Below, in pieces: positions 27,510 through 36,453 of a stretch of DNA of 64,000 nt. Numbering within the stretch: the stretch's first letter is position 1; every line of letters begins with the position of its first letter. This DNA comes from Gloeobacter morelensis MG652769 (GTDB lineage: Bacteria > Cyanobacteriota > Cyanobacteriia > Gloeobacterales > Gloeobacteraceae), in contig NZ_CP063845.1 in NCBI RefSeq assembly GCF_021018745.1, forward strand, positions 3,100,001 through 3,164,000. The letters are read 5' to 3'. The position numbers were made by a program, and so were the translations under genes. The notes under the pieces were generated by a model that did not search any database, was not told the DNA's origin, and worked only from the letters and a program-made list of their open reading frames with translations.

Positions 27510-28256
27510 TCAAGCCGTCACCATGCCGCCGTCGATCGTAATCACCTGGCCTGTGATGTAGGCGGCGGCCGGGTCGGCGCACAAAAACCGCACCAGCCCG
27601 GCTACTTCCTCAGGTTGACCGACGCGCCTGAGCGGCACCTGAGCGAGGATCGGTTCCAGTTCCAGGGCACTGGTCATATCGGTGGCAATGAAGCCGGGGG
27701 CTACCGCGTTGACGGTGATTCCCCGCGATCCTAGTTCGCGGGCGGCGGAGCGGGTGAGGCCCAACACCCCGGCCTTAGCGGCGCTGTAGTTGGCCTGACC
27801 GGCGTTGCCGGCCACTCCCGACGTTGAGGAGATATTGACCACCCGTCCGGAGCGCTGTTTGAGCATAATCCGGCTCGCTGCTTTCAGGCACAAGAAGGTG
27901 CCGGTGAGGTTGAGGGAGACCACATCGTTCCAGTCTTCGAGCGACATGCGCAGTATTAGACCGTCGCGGGTAATCCCGGCGTTATTAACCAGGGCGTCGA
28001 GCCGTCCGTACTTGGCGAGCAAGTCTGTAAACAGGCGCTCCACCTGCTCGGGGTCGGCCACATCCGCCTTGAGGGCAACAGCCAGCCCCCCGGCCGCTTC
28101 AATTGCCGCCACCACTTGCTGGGCAGCCTCTTCGGAGCGGCTGTAGTTGACCGCCACGGCGGCCCCCTCCAAGGCGAGGGCAAGGGCGCAGGCGCGGCCG
28201 ATGCCGCGGCCGGCGCCGGTGACCAGGGCAACTTTGCCCGTGAGCAATCCCGTCAT
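27510..28256 (-). CDS. fabG: 3-oxoacyl-[acyl-carrier-protein] reductase
   Basis: A 248-residue short-chain dehydrogenase. The NADP motif is [16 protein letters not shown], followed by [12 protein letters not shown], and the catalytic Tyr-Lys is in [16 protein letters not shown]. The C-terminal PGFIATDMT segment is typical of FabG. It catalyses the first reduction step in each fatty-acid elongation cycle. It converges with the repeat protein and lies 46 bp downstream of the NADH dehydrogenase gene. Confidence 0.9.
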   Translation of the reverse strand: MTGLLTGKVALVTGAGRGIGRACALALALEGAAVAVNYSRSEEAAQQVVAAIEAAGGLAVALKADVADPEQVERLFTDLLAKYGRLDALVNNAGITRDGLILRMSLEDWNDVVSLNLTGTFLCLKAASRIMLKQRSGRVVNISSTSGVAGNAGQANYSAAKAGVLGLTRSAARELGSRGITVNAVAPGFIATDMTSALELEPILAQVPLRRVGQPEEVAGLVRFLCADPAAAYITGQVITIDGGMVTA

Positions 28257-28302
28257 GGGCGTCCGCCATCGGTGCGCCGCCTATTTTCGCACGAATTGCC
28301 CG

Positions 28303-29493
28303 CTAGGACGCCGTCCCGCCCAGCCAGCGCACAACAGGCCGACTTGCCCAGTGCAGGGCCACTTTCAGCCGGTGGGTATCGGTGGGCATCCGGTAAAGAT
28401 ACGCCAGCCGACGGATGAGATAGGCGGGCGGACCGCCGACGGCCGTGCCCAGAAGCGAGGCGACGCCGCTGTCGATCCCCAGGCCCAACAGCTTGCCCAG
28501 CGCGTTGTAGCGAAAGGCAAGCAACGGCCGGTCGCTCAGGCTTGCCCAGAGATTCCACGCGCAGTAGCCCGCCTGTTGAAAGGCCAACTGGGCACTGGGA
28601 CCGAGCGGCTTGCCACCGCCATCGAGGCTCGCTGCCAGATCGCCTAAGGCGAAGATTTCGGTATGCCCCTGCACCTGCAGGGTGGGCTCGACCGCAAGCC
28701 GTCCGCCCGGCCCCTTGGGCAGATCGAGATCTTTGATGAGCCCCGGCACCGCCGTCCCCACCGTCCAGAGCACCGCCTCGGCGGGGATCGCCTCGGCGCC
28801 GCGCCCGGCGGTCTCGACTTGCAGGCCCGCATCGCTCACCCACAGAATTTTCGTGGATAATCCCAGCCGCACTCTGCGCTTTTCGAGTTCGGCACGGGCC
28901 ATTTTGCGCTCCGGCACGTCGAACTCGGCCAGGATGTCCGCTGCGCGGTCGAACAAAACGATGCTGCCTTTGTCGCCCAGGGTGTCGGCAAGTTTGCAGG
29001 CGAGTTCGACGCCGCTTGCTCCCGCCCCCACCAGGGCCACGCGCACAGGGTCGGCCCCGGCATCGAGAGCGGCCTTGAGCCGGGCGATGAGCGCTTGGGC
29101 GTCTTCGAGGGTGCGAAAGGGCAAGGCGTGCTCGCGCGCCCCCGGCACGACGTCCACGGGTGTGCTGCCGCCCACGGTAAGGGCCAGCCGGTCATAACTT
29201 TCAGCACCGCCGCCCGCGAGCTTGACGATGCGGTTTTCGAAGTCGAAACCCATTGCCTCGGCCTGCACGAAGCGCACCCGCGTCCCTTCGAGCAATTCGT
29301 CGAAGCGCGGGGCTACTTCCCAGGTGGCAAGCTCCCCCGAAACCAGTTCGTAAAGTAGCGGCGAGAAAACAAACCGCTCCGAGCGATCGATGAGCAAAAT
29401 TTCTGGGCGCTCGTCTTTGAAGGGATACGCTTCGAGGCCAAGGGCAGTAAACAACCCCGCAAATCCGCCGCCGACAATGACAATACGCGCCAT
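28303..29493 (-). CDS. ndbB: Type II NADH dehydrogenase-like flavoprotein
   Basis: A 396-residue FAD protein. The FAD motif IVIVGGGFAGLFTAL is at the N-terminus of the chosen start (ATG 29493), and the NADH motif VALVGAGASGVELACKLAD is near residue 165. FALGDLAAS marks the second FAD contact, followed by an aromatic C-terminal membrane-association region. It matches cyanobacterial NdbB-type enzymes that oxidise NADH without pumping protons. The gene symbol is the best guess within the Ndb group. Confidence 0.8.
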   Translation of the reverse strand: MARIVIVGGGFAGLFTALGLEAYPFKDERPEILLIDRSERFVFSPLLYELVSGELATWEVAPRFDELLEGTRVRFVQAEAMGFDFENRIVKLAGGGAESYDRLALTVGGSTPVDVVPGAREHALPFRTLEDAQALIARLKAALDAGADPVRVALVGAGASGVELACKLADTLGDKGSIVLFDRAADILAEFDVPERKMARAELEKRRVRLGLSTKILWVSDAGLQVETAGRGAEAIPAEAVLWTVGTAVPGLIKDLDLPKGPGGRLAVEPTLQVQGHTEIFALGDLAASLDGGGKPLGPSAQLAFQQAGYCAWNLWASLSDRPLLAFRYNALGKLLGLGIDSGVASLLGTAVGGPPAYLIRRLAYLYRMPTDTHRLKVALHWASRPVVRWLGGTAS

Positions 29494-29537
29494 AGCTGAT
29501 GCTGTGAAAGACCCTTCCAGCATAGCCGCGCCCATCG

Positions 29538-30104
29538 TTAGCGGACGCGGGCCGCCGAGGCGTCGGTGTCTTCGAGATCCAGCCTGGCCAGGTCCAGGCC
29601 GCGCAAGTCGGTCTGTTGCAGCAGGGTGTCGTTGAGCTGGGCGCCCTGCAGGTCGGCGCCCCGCAGGTCGGCGTGGGTAAGGTTGGCGGCACTCAAATCG
29701 GCGCGCACCAACCGGGAGGCGCTGAGGTTGGCCCCCGCCAGATCCGCCGCCCGCAACAGAGCCCCCACGAGGTTCGCGCCGCGTAGATCGGCGTTTTCGA
29801 GAATGGCGGTGCTCAGGTCGGCCCCTTCGAGATTGGACCCCTGAAAGTTGGCGCCGCTCAGGTGCGCCCCGCGCAGGTTGGTGCCGCGCAGATCCGCCGA
29901 GCGCAGATCGGCGCCTTCAAGGTCCTGTCCGCGCAGATCCTGGCCGGCCAGTTTGGCACCCCGATAGTTTTTGGGGGTCTGCCGCGAGCCGGAGGCGTCC
30001 GTCACCAGCACAAAATCCTGCAAAAAGGTGCGCGTCATCGGTGTCCATCCCACCAGAACGAGAACAGCTCCGATCACAATCCCGGCAATCCAGCCTCTGC
30101 GCAT
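29538..30104 (-). CDS. Membrane-anchored pentapeptide-repeat protein
   Basis: A 188-residue protein with one N-terminal membrane segment ([17 protein letters not shown]). About 25 tandem A(D/N)LxX pentapeptides follow ([40 protein letters not shown]). These fold as a right-handed quadrilateral beta helix. The repeat part should be periplasmic or exported and its partner is unknown. The ATG at 30104 was chosen because the anchor starts directly after it. It is 44 bp upstream of ndbB on the same strand. Confidence 0.82.
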   Translation of the reverse strand: MRRGWIAGIVIGAVLVLVGWTPMTRTFLQDFVLVTDASGSRQTPKNYRGAKLAGQDLRGQDLEGADLRSADLRGTNLRGAHLSGANFQGSNLEGADLSTAILENADLRGANLVGALLRAADLAGANLSASRLVRADLSAANLTHADLRGADLQGAQLNDTLLQQTDLRGLDLARLDLEDTDASAARVR

Positions 30105-30341
30105 CACTTTTTCCCCAGCACCACTACATCTAGATAGCTCCGGCACCTGTGCTTTAAGCACCCGTCGCAGCCGCCCCCTGCCGGGAGTATAGGGGCGAGA
30201 CCTGTGGGCGGGCACGCGATTTCACTGACATGGGGGGCTTATGTTTGATCATCGCTTCGGATAGCTGCAGGTTGATGAGAAACCCTGGTGGCCAGCGGTT
30301 TTTTCTCCTGCGACCTGAGGCGTGAGACCTGGCGGTTGGTG

Positions 30342-30395
30342 TGGCACGACAGTCTGGGTCGCGAGGGGGGGAAGCACGAAGGGGTTGCCCTCTCG
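30342..30395 (-). repeat. GC-rich dispersed repeat, copy C, left part
   Basis: The sequence up to CCCTCTCG matches copy B at 38516-38565 at diverged but alignable positions. Copy C is cut here by the IS3 element, and the rest continues at 31677. Joining the parts and removing one CTCG restores a B-like CCCTCTCGCGCTCTCC. Confidence 0.7.
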
Positions 30396-30451
30396 TGACT
30401 TGACCCCGAATAATGAGCCGCTGAAAAAGTGAGCTTCCAGTCTGGCTGTCA

Positions 30452-31358
30452 TCATCGTACAGGTTGATGCCCGAGGGGCGACAACGGAGCCCCGACGGCA
30501 GCGAGCTGTTGCAGGAACTCCATCGGGCTTGCCCCTCCCAAAGCACTGTGCGGCCGGTAGGTGTTGTAATCTAGCCGCCATGCCTCAATGGTCCGCCGTG
30601 CGTCCGGTACGTTCAGGAAATAGTGCGCGTTGAGGCATTCATCCCGGAATTTGCCGTTGAAACTTTCGATGTGCGGCTTGTCGGTCGGCTTGCCCGGACG
30701 GGTGAAGGCGATGCGCACGCCACGTCGGGCGGCCCACTCGGCCAGCGTTCGGCAGACGAACTCCGGTCCGTTGTCCACCAGCAATTGCTCGGGCAACTGC
30801 CGCCGGGTGGCCAGACTCTCCAGCACCCGCACGACCCGCGCTGAAGGCAAAGAGGTATCCACTTCTATCTGTGGGCACTCCCGGCTGTAGATATCCACGA
30901 TTGTCAGGGTCCGCAGTTTGCGTCCGTCCGCTAAGGCATCCTCGACAAAGTCCAGGCTCCATACCTGATTGGGACGTTCCAAGCCAGGCACCTCCGGCCG
31001 CTCGCACGGCCGGGTGCGGGGCTTACGCTTTTTTGGGCGCACCAGGGTCGTTGGGGCAACGACCCACCAGCAGTCCCTCCCTGGTGCACAGCCGGTAGAT
31101 TTTTTTGGCGTTGACGAGCGTGCCTTCGCGCCTCAGCAGCAGCGTCAGCCGTCGATAGCCGTAACGTGGGCGCTCGGCGGCCAACTGCTTCAATCGCTCG
31201 ACAAGCACCGGGTCGTCCTTACGGCGCAGGAGAAGACGGGCGGTGGAACGATGCAAGCCCAGCAGCCGACAGGCCCGCCTCTGGGAGAACTGCAGGTCGG
31301 TCTGCAGGAAGGCGACGGCCTGACGTTTGGCCGCTGGGCTCAGAATTTTTTTGACAGC
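30452..31358 (-). pseudogene. IS3 OrfB transposase, frame-disrupted by a 25-bp palindromic insertion
   Basis: Two frames together encode an IS3 integrase-type transposase. The upstream part (RRACRLLGLHRSTARLLLRR, YGYRRLTLLLRREG) runs to a stop near 31023. The downstream part has the DDE core (SLDFVEDALADGR with the first Asp, LLVDNGPEF with the second, HIESFNGKFRDECLNAHYF with the Glu). Removing 25 bp at 31040-31064 rejoins them as REGLLVRPKKRKPRTRP. Expression normally needs a -1 shift at seven A residues at the end of orfA. The copy should be inactive unless supplied with transposase in trans. Confidence 0.85.
31045..31065. repeat. Perfect hairpin inserted in IS3 orfB, flanked by CACCA
   Basis: GGGTCGTTG, GGG, CAACGACCC form a 9-bp perfect stem with a 3-nt loop. 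CACCA occurs immediately before (31040-31044) and as the right flank (31065-31069). The insert plus one CACCA is 25 bp and its removal restores the reading frame. It looks like a small insertion with a 5-bp duplication or the scar of an excised element. Confidence 0.75.
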
Positions 31359-31606
31359 ACCGCCTTGAGGGCATGGATGTCGAGGGCCTGGTCGGCAACG
31401 ATTTGTTTGAGCTTGCGGTTTTCTTCCTCCAGGTCTTTGAGGCGTTGGGCTTCGGAGATTTCCATGCCGCCGTACTTGGCTTTCCAGCGGTAGTAGGTCT
31501 GCTCGCTGATACCATGCCTGCGGCAAAGTTCTGCCACGTTCGCTCCAGCCAGCCCCTCGTTGAGGATGGCAATCATCTGCTCGGTGGTGAACCGACTTTT
31601 CTTCAT
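31340..31606 (-). CDS. IS3 OrfA transposase subunit
   Basis: An 88-residue DNA-binding protein. The helix-turn-helix is IAILNEGLAGANVAELCRRH followed by GISEQTYYRWKAKYGG, and a leucine-zipper-like helix (RLKDLEEENRKLKQIVADQA) follows. It ends SKKF at a TGA just after an A7 run, the expected -1 frameshift site that makes the OrfAB fusion. It appears intact. Confidence 0.88.
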   Translation of the reverse strand: MKKSRFTTEQMIAILNEGLAGANVAELCRRHGISEQTYYRWKAKYGGMEISEAQRLKDLEEENRKLKQIVADQALDIHALKAVLSKKF

Positions 31607-31676
31607 GGTCGTCCTCGCGGTGTGGTTCGCCGGAAGACTCACATTCTAAGCGGTTCACTTTTGCGGTCGCACGTCA

Positions 31677-31725
31677 CTCGCGCTCTCCAACCTCCCCGAC
31701 ACCCCCCGGACTTGTGGGATGGGCT
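31677..31725 (-). repeat. GC-rich dispersed repeat, copy C, right part
   Basis: CTCGCGCTCTCC, CCCCGACACCCCCCGGACTT and GTGGGATGGGC match copy B in the same order, but segments between them are missing. The first CTCG is the IS3 target duplication. Copy C is the most degraded of the three copies. Confidence 0.7.
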
Positions 31726-32183
31726 TATGCTTAATTACGCCCAGGATTGAAGGGCGTAGGGTGTCACGGCGGCTTCAAAAGACTTGAGAACTTCGTCATG
31801 GAGGGCTGACAAGCGGGAGGCAAGTCTGTTTAGACTAAATGTCTCTCGCTTTTCGTAGAACGCATCTGTAGCGACGACAGCATGACGGCCGTCGATCCGC
31901 GTAAATCTCGGGCGCACCCTGGGTGCGGAACCCACCAGCTCAAGCGGCAAGCCCACGCGACCATCCTGGATAAGCACCCGAGAAATCAGTTGGCCGACCG
32001 GAGTGCTCGTCAGGGTCTCGCTCAACAAAAAAGCGAGATCCCCGGTGAGCTTTTGTGATAGACCAAGCACTTCAGGTTCGAGGTGATTTGCCAGGGATTC
32101 ATCATCTTTCGGTAGCACCGTGTCTAGGTAGCGCAACCCGATGCACTCGGTGAAGTCGAGTTTCAAGGGTTCATGAACGATAG

Positions 32184-33463
32184 TTCAAGGGGTGACAGAG
32201 TAGCTCACAAACCGGACTGGACAAGCATTCCAGGCATCGCTACATAGGAAAATGGACTTGGGATGTCGCCCAAGTCCATCCAAAAAAACAATGATGCCTG
32301 CATTCTACCAGACCTTCTTCGCACACCTGCTCACTGCGCGACAGTCTCTGTTTTTGCATTTGCTTGTCGCCACTTTGCAAACCCACAAACAGCTCGCCTT
32401 GGGCAAACTCTCCCAGGCACTGCCGCTGCCGATCACTGCCGACAGTCGCAAGCGCGCTCTCCAACGCTTTCTCACCCTCGACAAACTCAATATTTTCGAG
32501 GCTTGGTTCCCATTGGTTTTGTACCTGGTACTGACCCACTTTTCCAAGACAACCACACTCAAACTGGCGATCGACCGCACCGACTGGTGGCACTACAACG
32601 TGCTGACAGTGGCCCTGGTGTGGCATAGACATGCCTTGCCACTCAATTGGACCTTGCTCGACCATCCTGGCAACAGTAACCTCGAAGACCAACAACTGTT
32701 ACTCTCACCGGTTCTGTCTCTACTTTCTGCCTATCGCGTCGTGGTGTTGGGGGACAGAGAGTTTTGCAGTGTCAAGCTGGCCAATTGGTTGCGCAGTCGA
32801 AAGGCCGGCTTTTGCTTGAGATTAAAAATCAGTGAATATATTCGACAACAAGGTGCAGACTTTCGCTCGCTAAAGTCTTTGGAACTACAACCTGGAATGT
32901 CGATGTTTCTTGGCGGAGTGCGCGTCACCAAAAATCGTAAAAACAAGGGATTCGAGCCGTTCAATATTGCTTGTATCTGGAAACGAAAAATCCGGAATAT
33001 GCAACCGGGTGAAGGCTGGTATATTTTGACAGACCGGCCAAAGTTACACGAAGCACTTGAGCTGTATGCTGACCGTTGGGGAATCGAAGTTTGGCACAAA
33101 GACGTCAAATCCTGTGGCTACCATCTTGAAGAAGTACGCGTCAGTCAGGAACGGATGATGCGGGTACTGTTGTTAGCATCGATTGCCTGGAGTGCAGCGA
33201 TGCTCAACGGTCTGCAACTGGAGCGAATAGGGGTGGACAAGTACACCGGCAGGGTTCAAGAAAAGCAGCGACGCTTGCGGCGTCACAGCCCTTTTCGGGT
33301 TGGCCAGTACGCTTGGCACTGGGCACAGGCGGTGCTGGGTTTGGGTGACTGGCTCGACAATTTGATAGACACCTGTAGGAACAAAGCCCGGGACTATCGA
33401 CGCGGGTTGCGGGCTGCAAGGTTGATGCTGAGCGTCACGTAGCCTTGTCTGTCACCCCTTGAA
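32184..33463 (+). mobile_element. IS4-type insertion sequence with 9-bp target duplication
   Basis: A 1,280-bp element with perfect inverted ends TTCAAGGGGTGACAG (32184-32198) and CTGTCACCCCTTGAA (33449-33463). It is flanked by GAACGATAG at 32175-32183 and 33464-33472. It carries one intact transposase gene. It splits a TIGR04255-type gene. The exact duplication and intact gene suggest a recent insertion. Confidence 0.93.
32291..33442 (+). CDS. IS4-family transposase
   Basis: A 383-residue DDE transposase. The first Asp is in LKLAIDRTDWWHYN, the second in VVVLGDREFCSVKL, and the Glu lies in ADRWGIEVWHKDVKSCGYH, a YREK-like segment. An N-terminal helical region and a C-terminal basic tail are present. 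The frame is uninterrupted from the ATG at 32291 to a TAG at 33440-33442, so it is probably active. Confidence 0.9.
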   Translation: MMPAFYQTFFAHLLTARQSLFLHLLVATLQTHKQLALGKLSQALPLPITADSRKRALQRFLTLDKLNIFEAWFPLVLYLVLTHFSKTTTLKLAIDRTDWWHYNVLTVALVWHRHALPLNWTLLDHPGNSNLEDQQLLLSPVLSLLSAYRVVVLGDREFCSVKLANWLRSRKAGFCLRLKISEYIRQQGADFRSLKSLELQPGMSMFLGGVRVTKNRKNKGFEPFNIACIWKRKIRNMQPGEGWYILTDRPKLHEALELYADRWGIEVWHKDVKSCGYHLEEVRVSQERMMRVLLLASIAWSAAMLNGLQLERIGVDKYTGRVQEKQRRLRRHSPFRVGQYAWHWAQAVLGLGDWLDNLIDTCRNKARDYRRGLRAARLMLSVT

Positions 33464-34798
33464 GAACGATAGTCAATCCATCCAACAGCAGCTTGCAAAA
33501 AGTTTCGAATGTGTCACAGGAAGTTGTTTGCAGTTCCGGGGAGTTGTTCTCCAAAACAAATACAAACTCGCCTTTGATATCGGCGAAGATGCAACGGACC
33601 TGCGGCAGAAAGGATGGCTTCGGCGCCTGTCTTTTTTCTTGCCCATGAGGGTCTCCTGAAACGAGTGTGTAGAATGTGTGCAGCTATACATTCTGCCAAT
33701 GGGCCTCGAAATCACCGAACTCCTCGAACTACCGAACATCTACGTCGAATCCTACTCCAAGACCGACAAGGGGTGGCTGTTGCAGTTGCGCCCTCTCAGT
33801 GACGGCATGCGTTGCCCTGGTTGTGGACGGTTCATTGACCGTGTCCATCAAGCACCAAAAGTAATCATTCGCGACTTGGCTATTCTCAAACGACCCGTCC
33901 ATCTACAAATCCCCCGCCGTCAATTTCACTGTCCAGATTGCCAACGCTACGCCACCGAGCAATTGGAGTTTGTCGATTGGCGGCGGCGACATACTCGACG
34001 TTTTGAGCAGGATGTTTATGAACGGGTACAACACTCAAGCCTCGAACAGATTGCCCGCGAAGAAGGGATCAGCCCGGAGGAAGTGCGCGGCATATTTGAG
34101 CATGTGGCGGCACAGTCAAAAAAAAGACTGGGACGCAGTGGTACGCATAAGCATCGATGAGTTCGGCATGCGGCGAGGTCACGATTTCAAGACGGTCGTC
34201 AGCAATATTGAGACGGGCGAACTGCTGGAAGTGGTGGACAGCCATAAACAGAAGGAGATCATCGAAAACCTGTCAAGGCAAGCATCCTCGGTGCGTGAAG
34301 CGGTCGAGGAAGTGAGCATAGACATGTGGGGAGGATTTACGAAGGTTGTGCAGCAAGTGTTTCCGAATGCCGTGATTGTCTACGACCGATTTCACGTGAT
34401 GCGGATGGTTGTGTCCGAGGTCAAAAAGATTGCCCGTCAGTGTGGCATTGGCAAACGCAAGGAGCAGTGCTGTTTGCTGAAGAATGGCAAGGACTTGAGT
34501 GTCGAGGAGAGTGAGAAGTTGGAGGCCGCTCTGCAGCGGGACAAGCGTTTGCGTCAGGCCTACGAATACAAAGAAGAATTTCGGTTAATTTATGAAGAGA
34601 GTCAGACAGTGGAAGAAGGACAGCGGAACTTGGAAGCATGGCTGCTGAAAGTTCGCAAGGTCTATGGGAAGGTGGTGCAGACGATTAGTGAGCATTTCGA
34701 GGGGGTCTGCAACTATTTTATCAGTCGTTCGAGTAGCGGTGTAATGGAGGGAATCAACAATCGAAGGATCTGTCAAGAATTTTGTGTAAGTGATTTTG

Positions 34799-36036
34799 TC
34801 ATACCTTTAGCCTTCCTTCGAACTCAATCATCAGCCGGTTCAAGGCAGGACGCCAGGCCCGAATCGGCATCGTCCACTTCTTCATCTGGTTTTGAACTGC
34901 CAAGTACACCATCTTTATCACCGACTCGTCATTCGGCATAATCCGGTGATTGCGACTGACTTTGCGGATAGTCATGTTCAGTGATTCTATCGCATTCGTC
35001 GTGTAGATTACCTTGCGAATGTCCTCACCAAATCGAAAAATTGGAATCACCCGTACCCAGTTCTCTCGCCACATGCGACTGACACTCGGATACTGCTTAT
35101 CCCACTTCTCGCTCAACAGTTCTAGATGTGATTCTGCTTCGTCTTCCGTCGCTGCACTGTAGATTGCTCGCAAGTCTGCACACAACGCTTTGCGGTCTTT
35201 CCATGACACATATTTGCACGAGTTCCTGACCATGTGCACCATGCATAATTGCACCAAACAACCGGGGTACACTGATTCAATCGCTTCCGGTAAACCAGTC
35301 AAACCATCCACACAGGCAATCAAAATATCCCTCAAACCCCGATTGTTCAACTCCGTCAGTAAACCCAACCAAAACTTTGCTCCTTCATGGGCCGAAAGCC
35401 AGATACCCAATAGCTCCTTCTGGCCCTCCATGTCTACACCCAGTGCCAGGTACACCGCCTTGTTCACCACCCGACCGTTGTCGCGCACTTTTACCTGCAA
35501 ACAGTCAAAATAGACGATCGGATAGACCGCTTCGAGCGGGCGGTTTTGCCATTGGCGCACCACATCCATCACCGCATCGGTGACATTCGAGATCAACGTC
35601 GGCGAGACCTCGACCCCATACATTTCCATCAGCTGCGCCTGGATATCTCGGGTGGTCATCCCGCGCGCATACAGCGCCAGGATCTTCTCATCGAGCCCCG
35701 CCAGACGGGTCTGACCTTTGCGCACCACGACCGGCTCGAACTCGGCATTGCGGTCGCGCGGCACGTTCAGTTCAACGGCACCGCATTCCGCTTGAATCGT
35801 CTTCTGGCTTTTGCCATTTCTGGAGTTGCCAGTGCCTTTGCCGGCGGCTTCGTGCTTTTTGTAACCGAGGTGGGTTTCCATCTCGGCTTCGAGAGCCCGT
35901 TCAATCACCGCCTTGGTTAATTGTTTGAGCAAACCGCCTTCACCGACAATGGTTTGCGGGTCGACCTGCCCCCCGAATGGGGGGTGCCGTCATAATCTTT
36001 GAGTAGTTCATCGAGGATCTCTTTGCGGATGGTCAT
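34799..36036 (-). pseudogene. IS256-family transposase, start codons out of frame at a palindrome
   Basis: The body (about 378 residues) is a mutator-type DDE transposase. It has YFDCLQVKVRDNGRVVNKA with the first Asp, IACVDGLTGLPEAIESVYPG with the second, and YTTNAIESLNMTIRK with the Glu. The expected N-terminus MTIRKEILDELLKDY begins at 36036 but is in another frame. The shift occurs at CCCCCCGAATGGGGGG (35969-35984). The body lacks a strong start of its own, so the copy is probably impaired. Confidence 0.82.
35969..35984. repeat. 16-bp palindrome at the IS256 transposase frame break
   Basis: CCCCCCGAATGGGGGG has a perfect 6-bp GC stem and 4-nt loop and marks the point where the first 15 codons lose frame with the rest. 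An insertion of 17, 20 or 23 bp would explain the shift. A clear flanking duplication is not visible. Confidence 0.55.
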
Positions 36037-36238
36037 CAGCTTCTCCTGTCTGAGAGAGTATTGTACTTTCTTTGCTGAGACCACTTACACAATTTACTTT
36101 ACAGACCCCAATCGAATCAAGTTGATTAAGCGTCAAGGTTACGGCTTTACAAACTTTGAGAACCTGCGTCTGCGTCTGCTGGCCTGCTTTACGGGAAAAG
36201 GCTCCCCTTCACACTGAAGTCAGGAGAGCCGCCCATGA

Positions 36239-36453
36239 TGTCCCCGCACCCAATAGTTTACATGATGGTTTACATCTCATCTCTACCTGGTGGGACCAGC
36301 AGTTCAAGCGGGTGTGCTTTGGCGGAAAATTGCTCAAGCTTGAGCTGCGTTTTGGGAATAGAGCGCCGTTCTTGGCACCGGCTGTCAAGGCTGCAATGCC
36401 CATATCGGTTCTACCAATAGGCAAACCAGAGGCTAGACTGTTCACGGCCGACC
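36239..36453. other. Spacer between IS island and transglutaminase-like gene
   Basis: Once joined to 33640, the left part is the region upstream of the disrupted TIGR04255-type gene. No supportable gene is present. GGAGG at 36462-36466 just beyond it may serve the next gene. Confidence 0.4.

Larger units (their letters stand above)
30396..31676 (-). mobile_element. IS3-family insertion sequence with 4-bp target duplication
   Basis: A 1,281-bp element flanked by CTCG at 30392-30395 and 31677-31680. Its ends begin TGAC and are imperfect inverted repeats over about 40 bp (TGACTTGACCCCGAATAATG against TGACGTGCGACCGCAAAAGT, with further matches inward). The transposase genes orfA and orfB read leftward. 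A 4-bp duplication is typical of the IS407 subgroup of IS3. The insertion lies inside dispersed repeat copy C. Confidence 0.9.
31735..33645 (-). pseudogene. TIGR04255-family gene interrupted by an IS4-type element
   Basis: The C-terminal 140 codons (31735-32174: DFTECIGLRYLDTVLPKDDE, STPVGQLISRVLIQDG) rejoin across the IS4 element with 33464-33645 (GEFVFVLENNSPELQTTS then CDTFETFCKLLLDGLTIVHE). Together they match the TIGR04255 family, of unknown function. The N-terminal codons MGKKK are out of frame with this block and about 50 family residues are missing, so an internal deletion preceded or followed the IS insertions. The presumed ATG at 33645 lies within the target site of the ISL3 element. 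Confidence 0.7.
34766..36108 (-). mobile_element. IS256-family (mutator-type) insertion sequence nested in ISL3
   Basis: A 1,343-bp element. Its ends are GGATCTGTCAAGAATTTTGT and the complementary GGGTCTGTAAAGTAAATTGT, followed on both by GTAAGTG. It is flanked by the 8-bp repeat CAATCGAA at 34758-34765 and 36109-36116. Removing it restores INNRIKLIKR in the ISL3 transposase, so it entered an already inserted ISL3 element. Confidence 0.93.
33699..36217 (+). pseudogene. ISL3 transposase, frameshifted and interrupted
   Basis: The N-terminal part has the zinc-finger residues CPGCG and FHCPDCQ and a helix-turn-helix segment. At an A8 run (34118-34125) the frame changes, and the DDE domain follows in the next frame (RISIDEFGMRRGHDF, VIVYDRFHVMRMVV). 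It is cut at 34765 and resumes after the IS256-type element with NRIKLIKRQGYGFTNFENLR to a TGA at 36217. At least two lesions make this copy non-functional. Confidence 0.88.
33649..36230 (+). mobile_element. ISL3-family insertion sequence, 8-bp duplication, split by IS256-type element
   Basis: Ends are GGGTCTCCTGA (33649) and TCAGGAGAGCC (to 36230), with further imperfect pairing inward. It is flanked by GCCCATGA at 33641-33648 and 36231-36238. Without the inner element and one copy of its target site it is about 1,231 bp, normal for ISL3. Its target duplication contains the apparent start codon of the TIGR04255-type gene. Confidence 0.92.
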
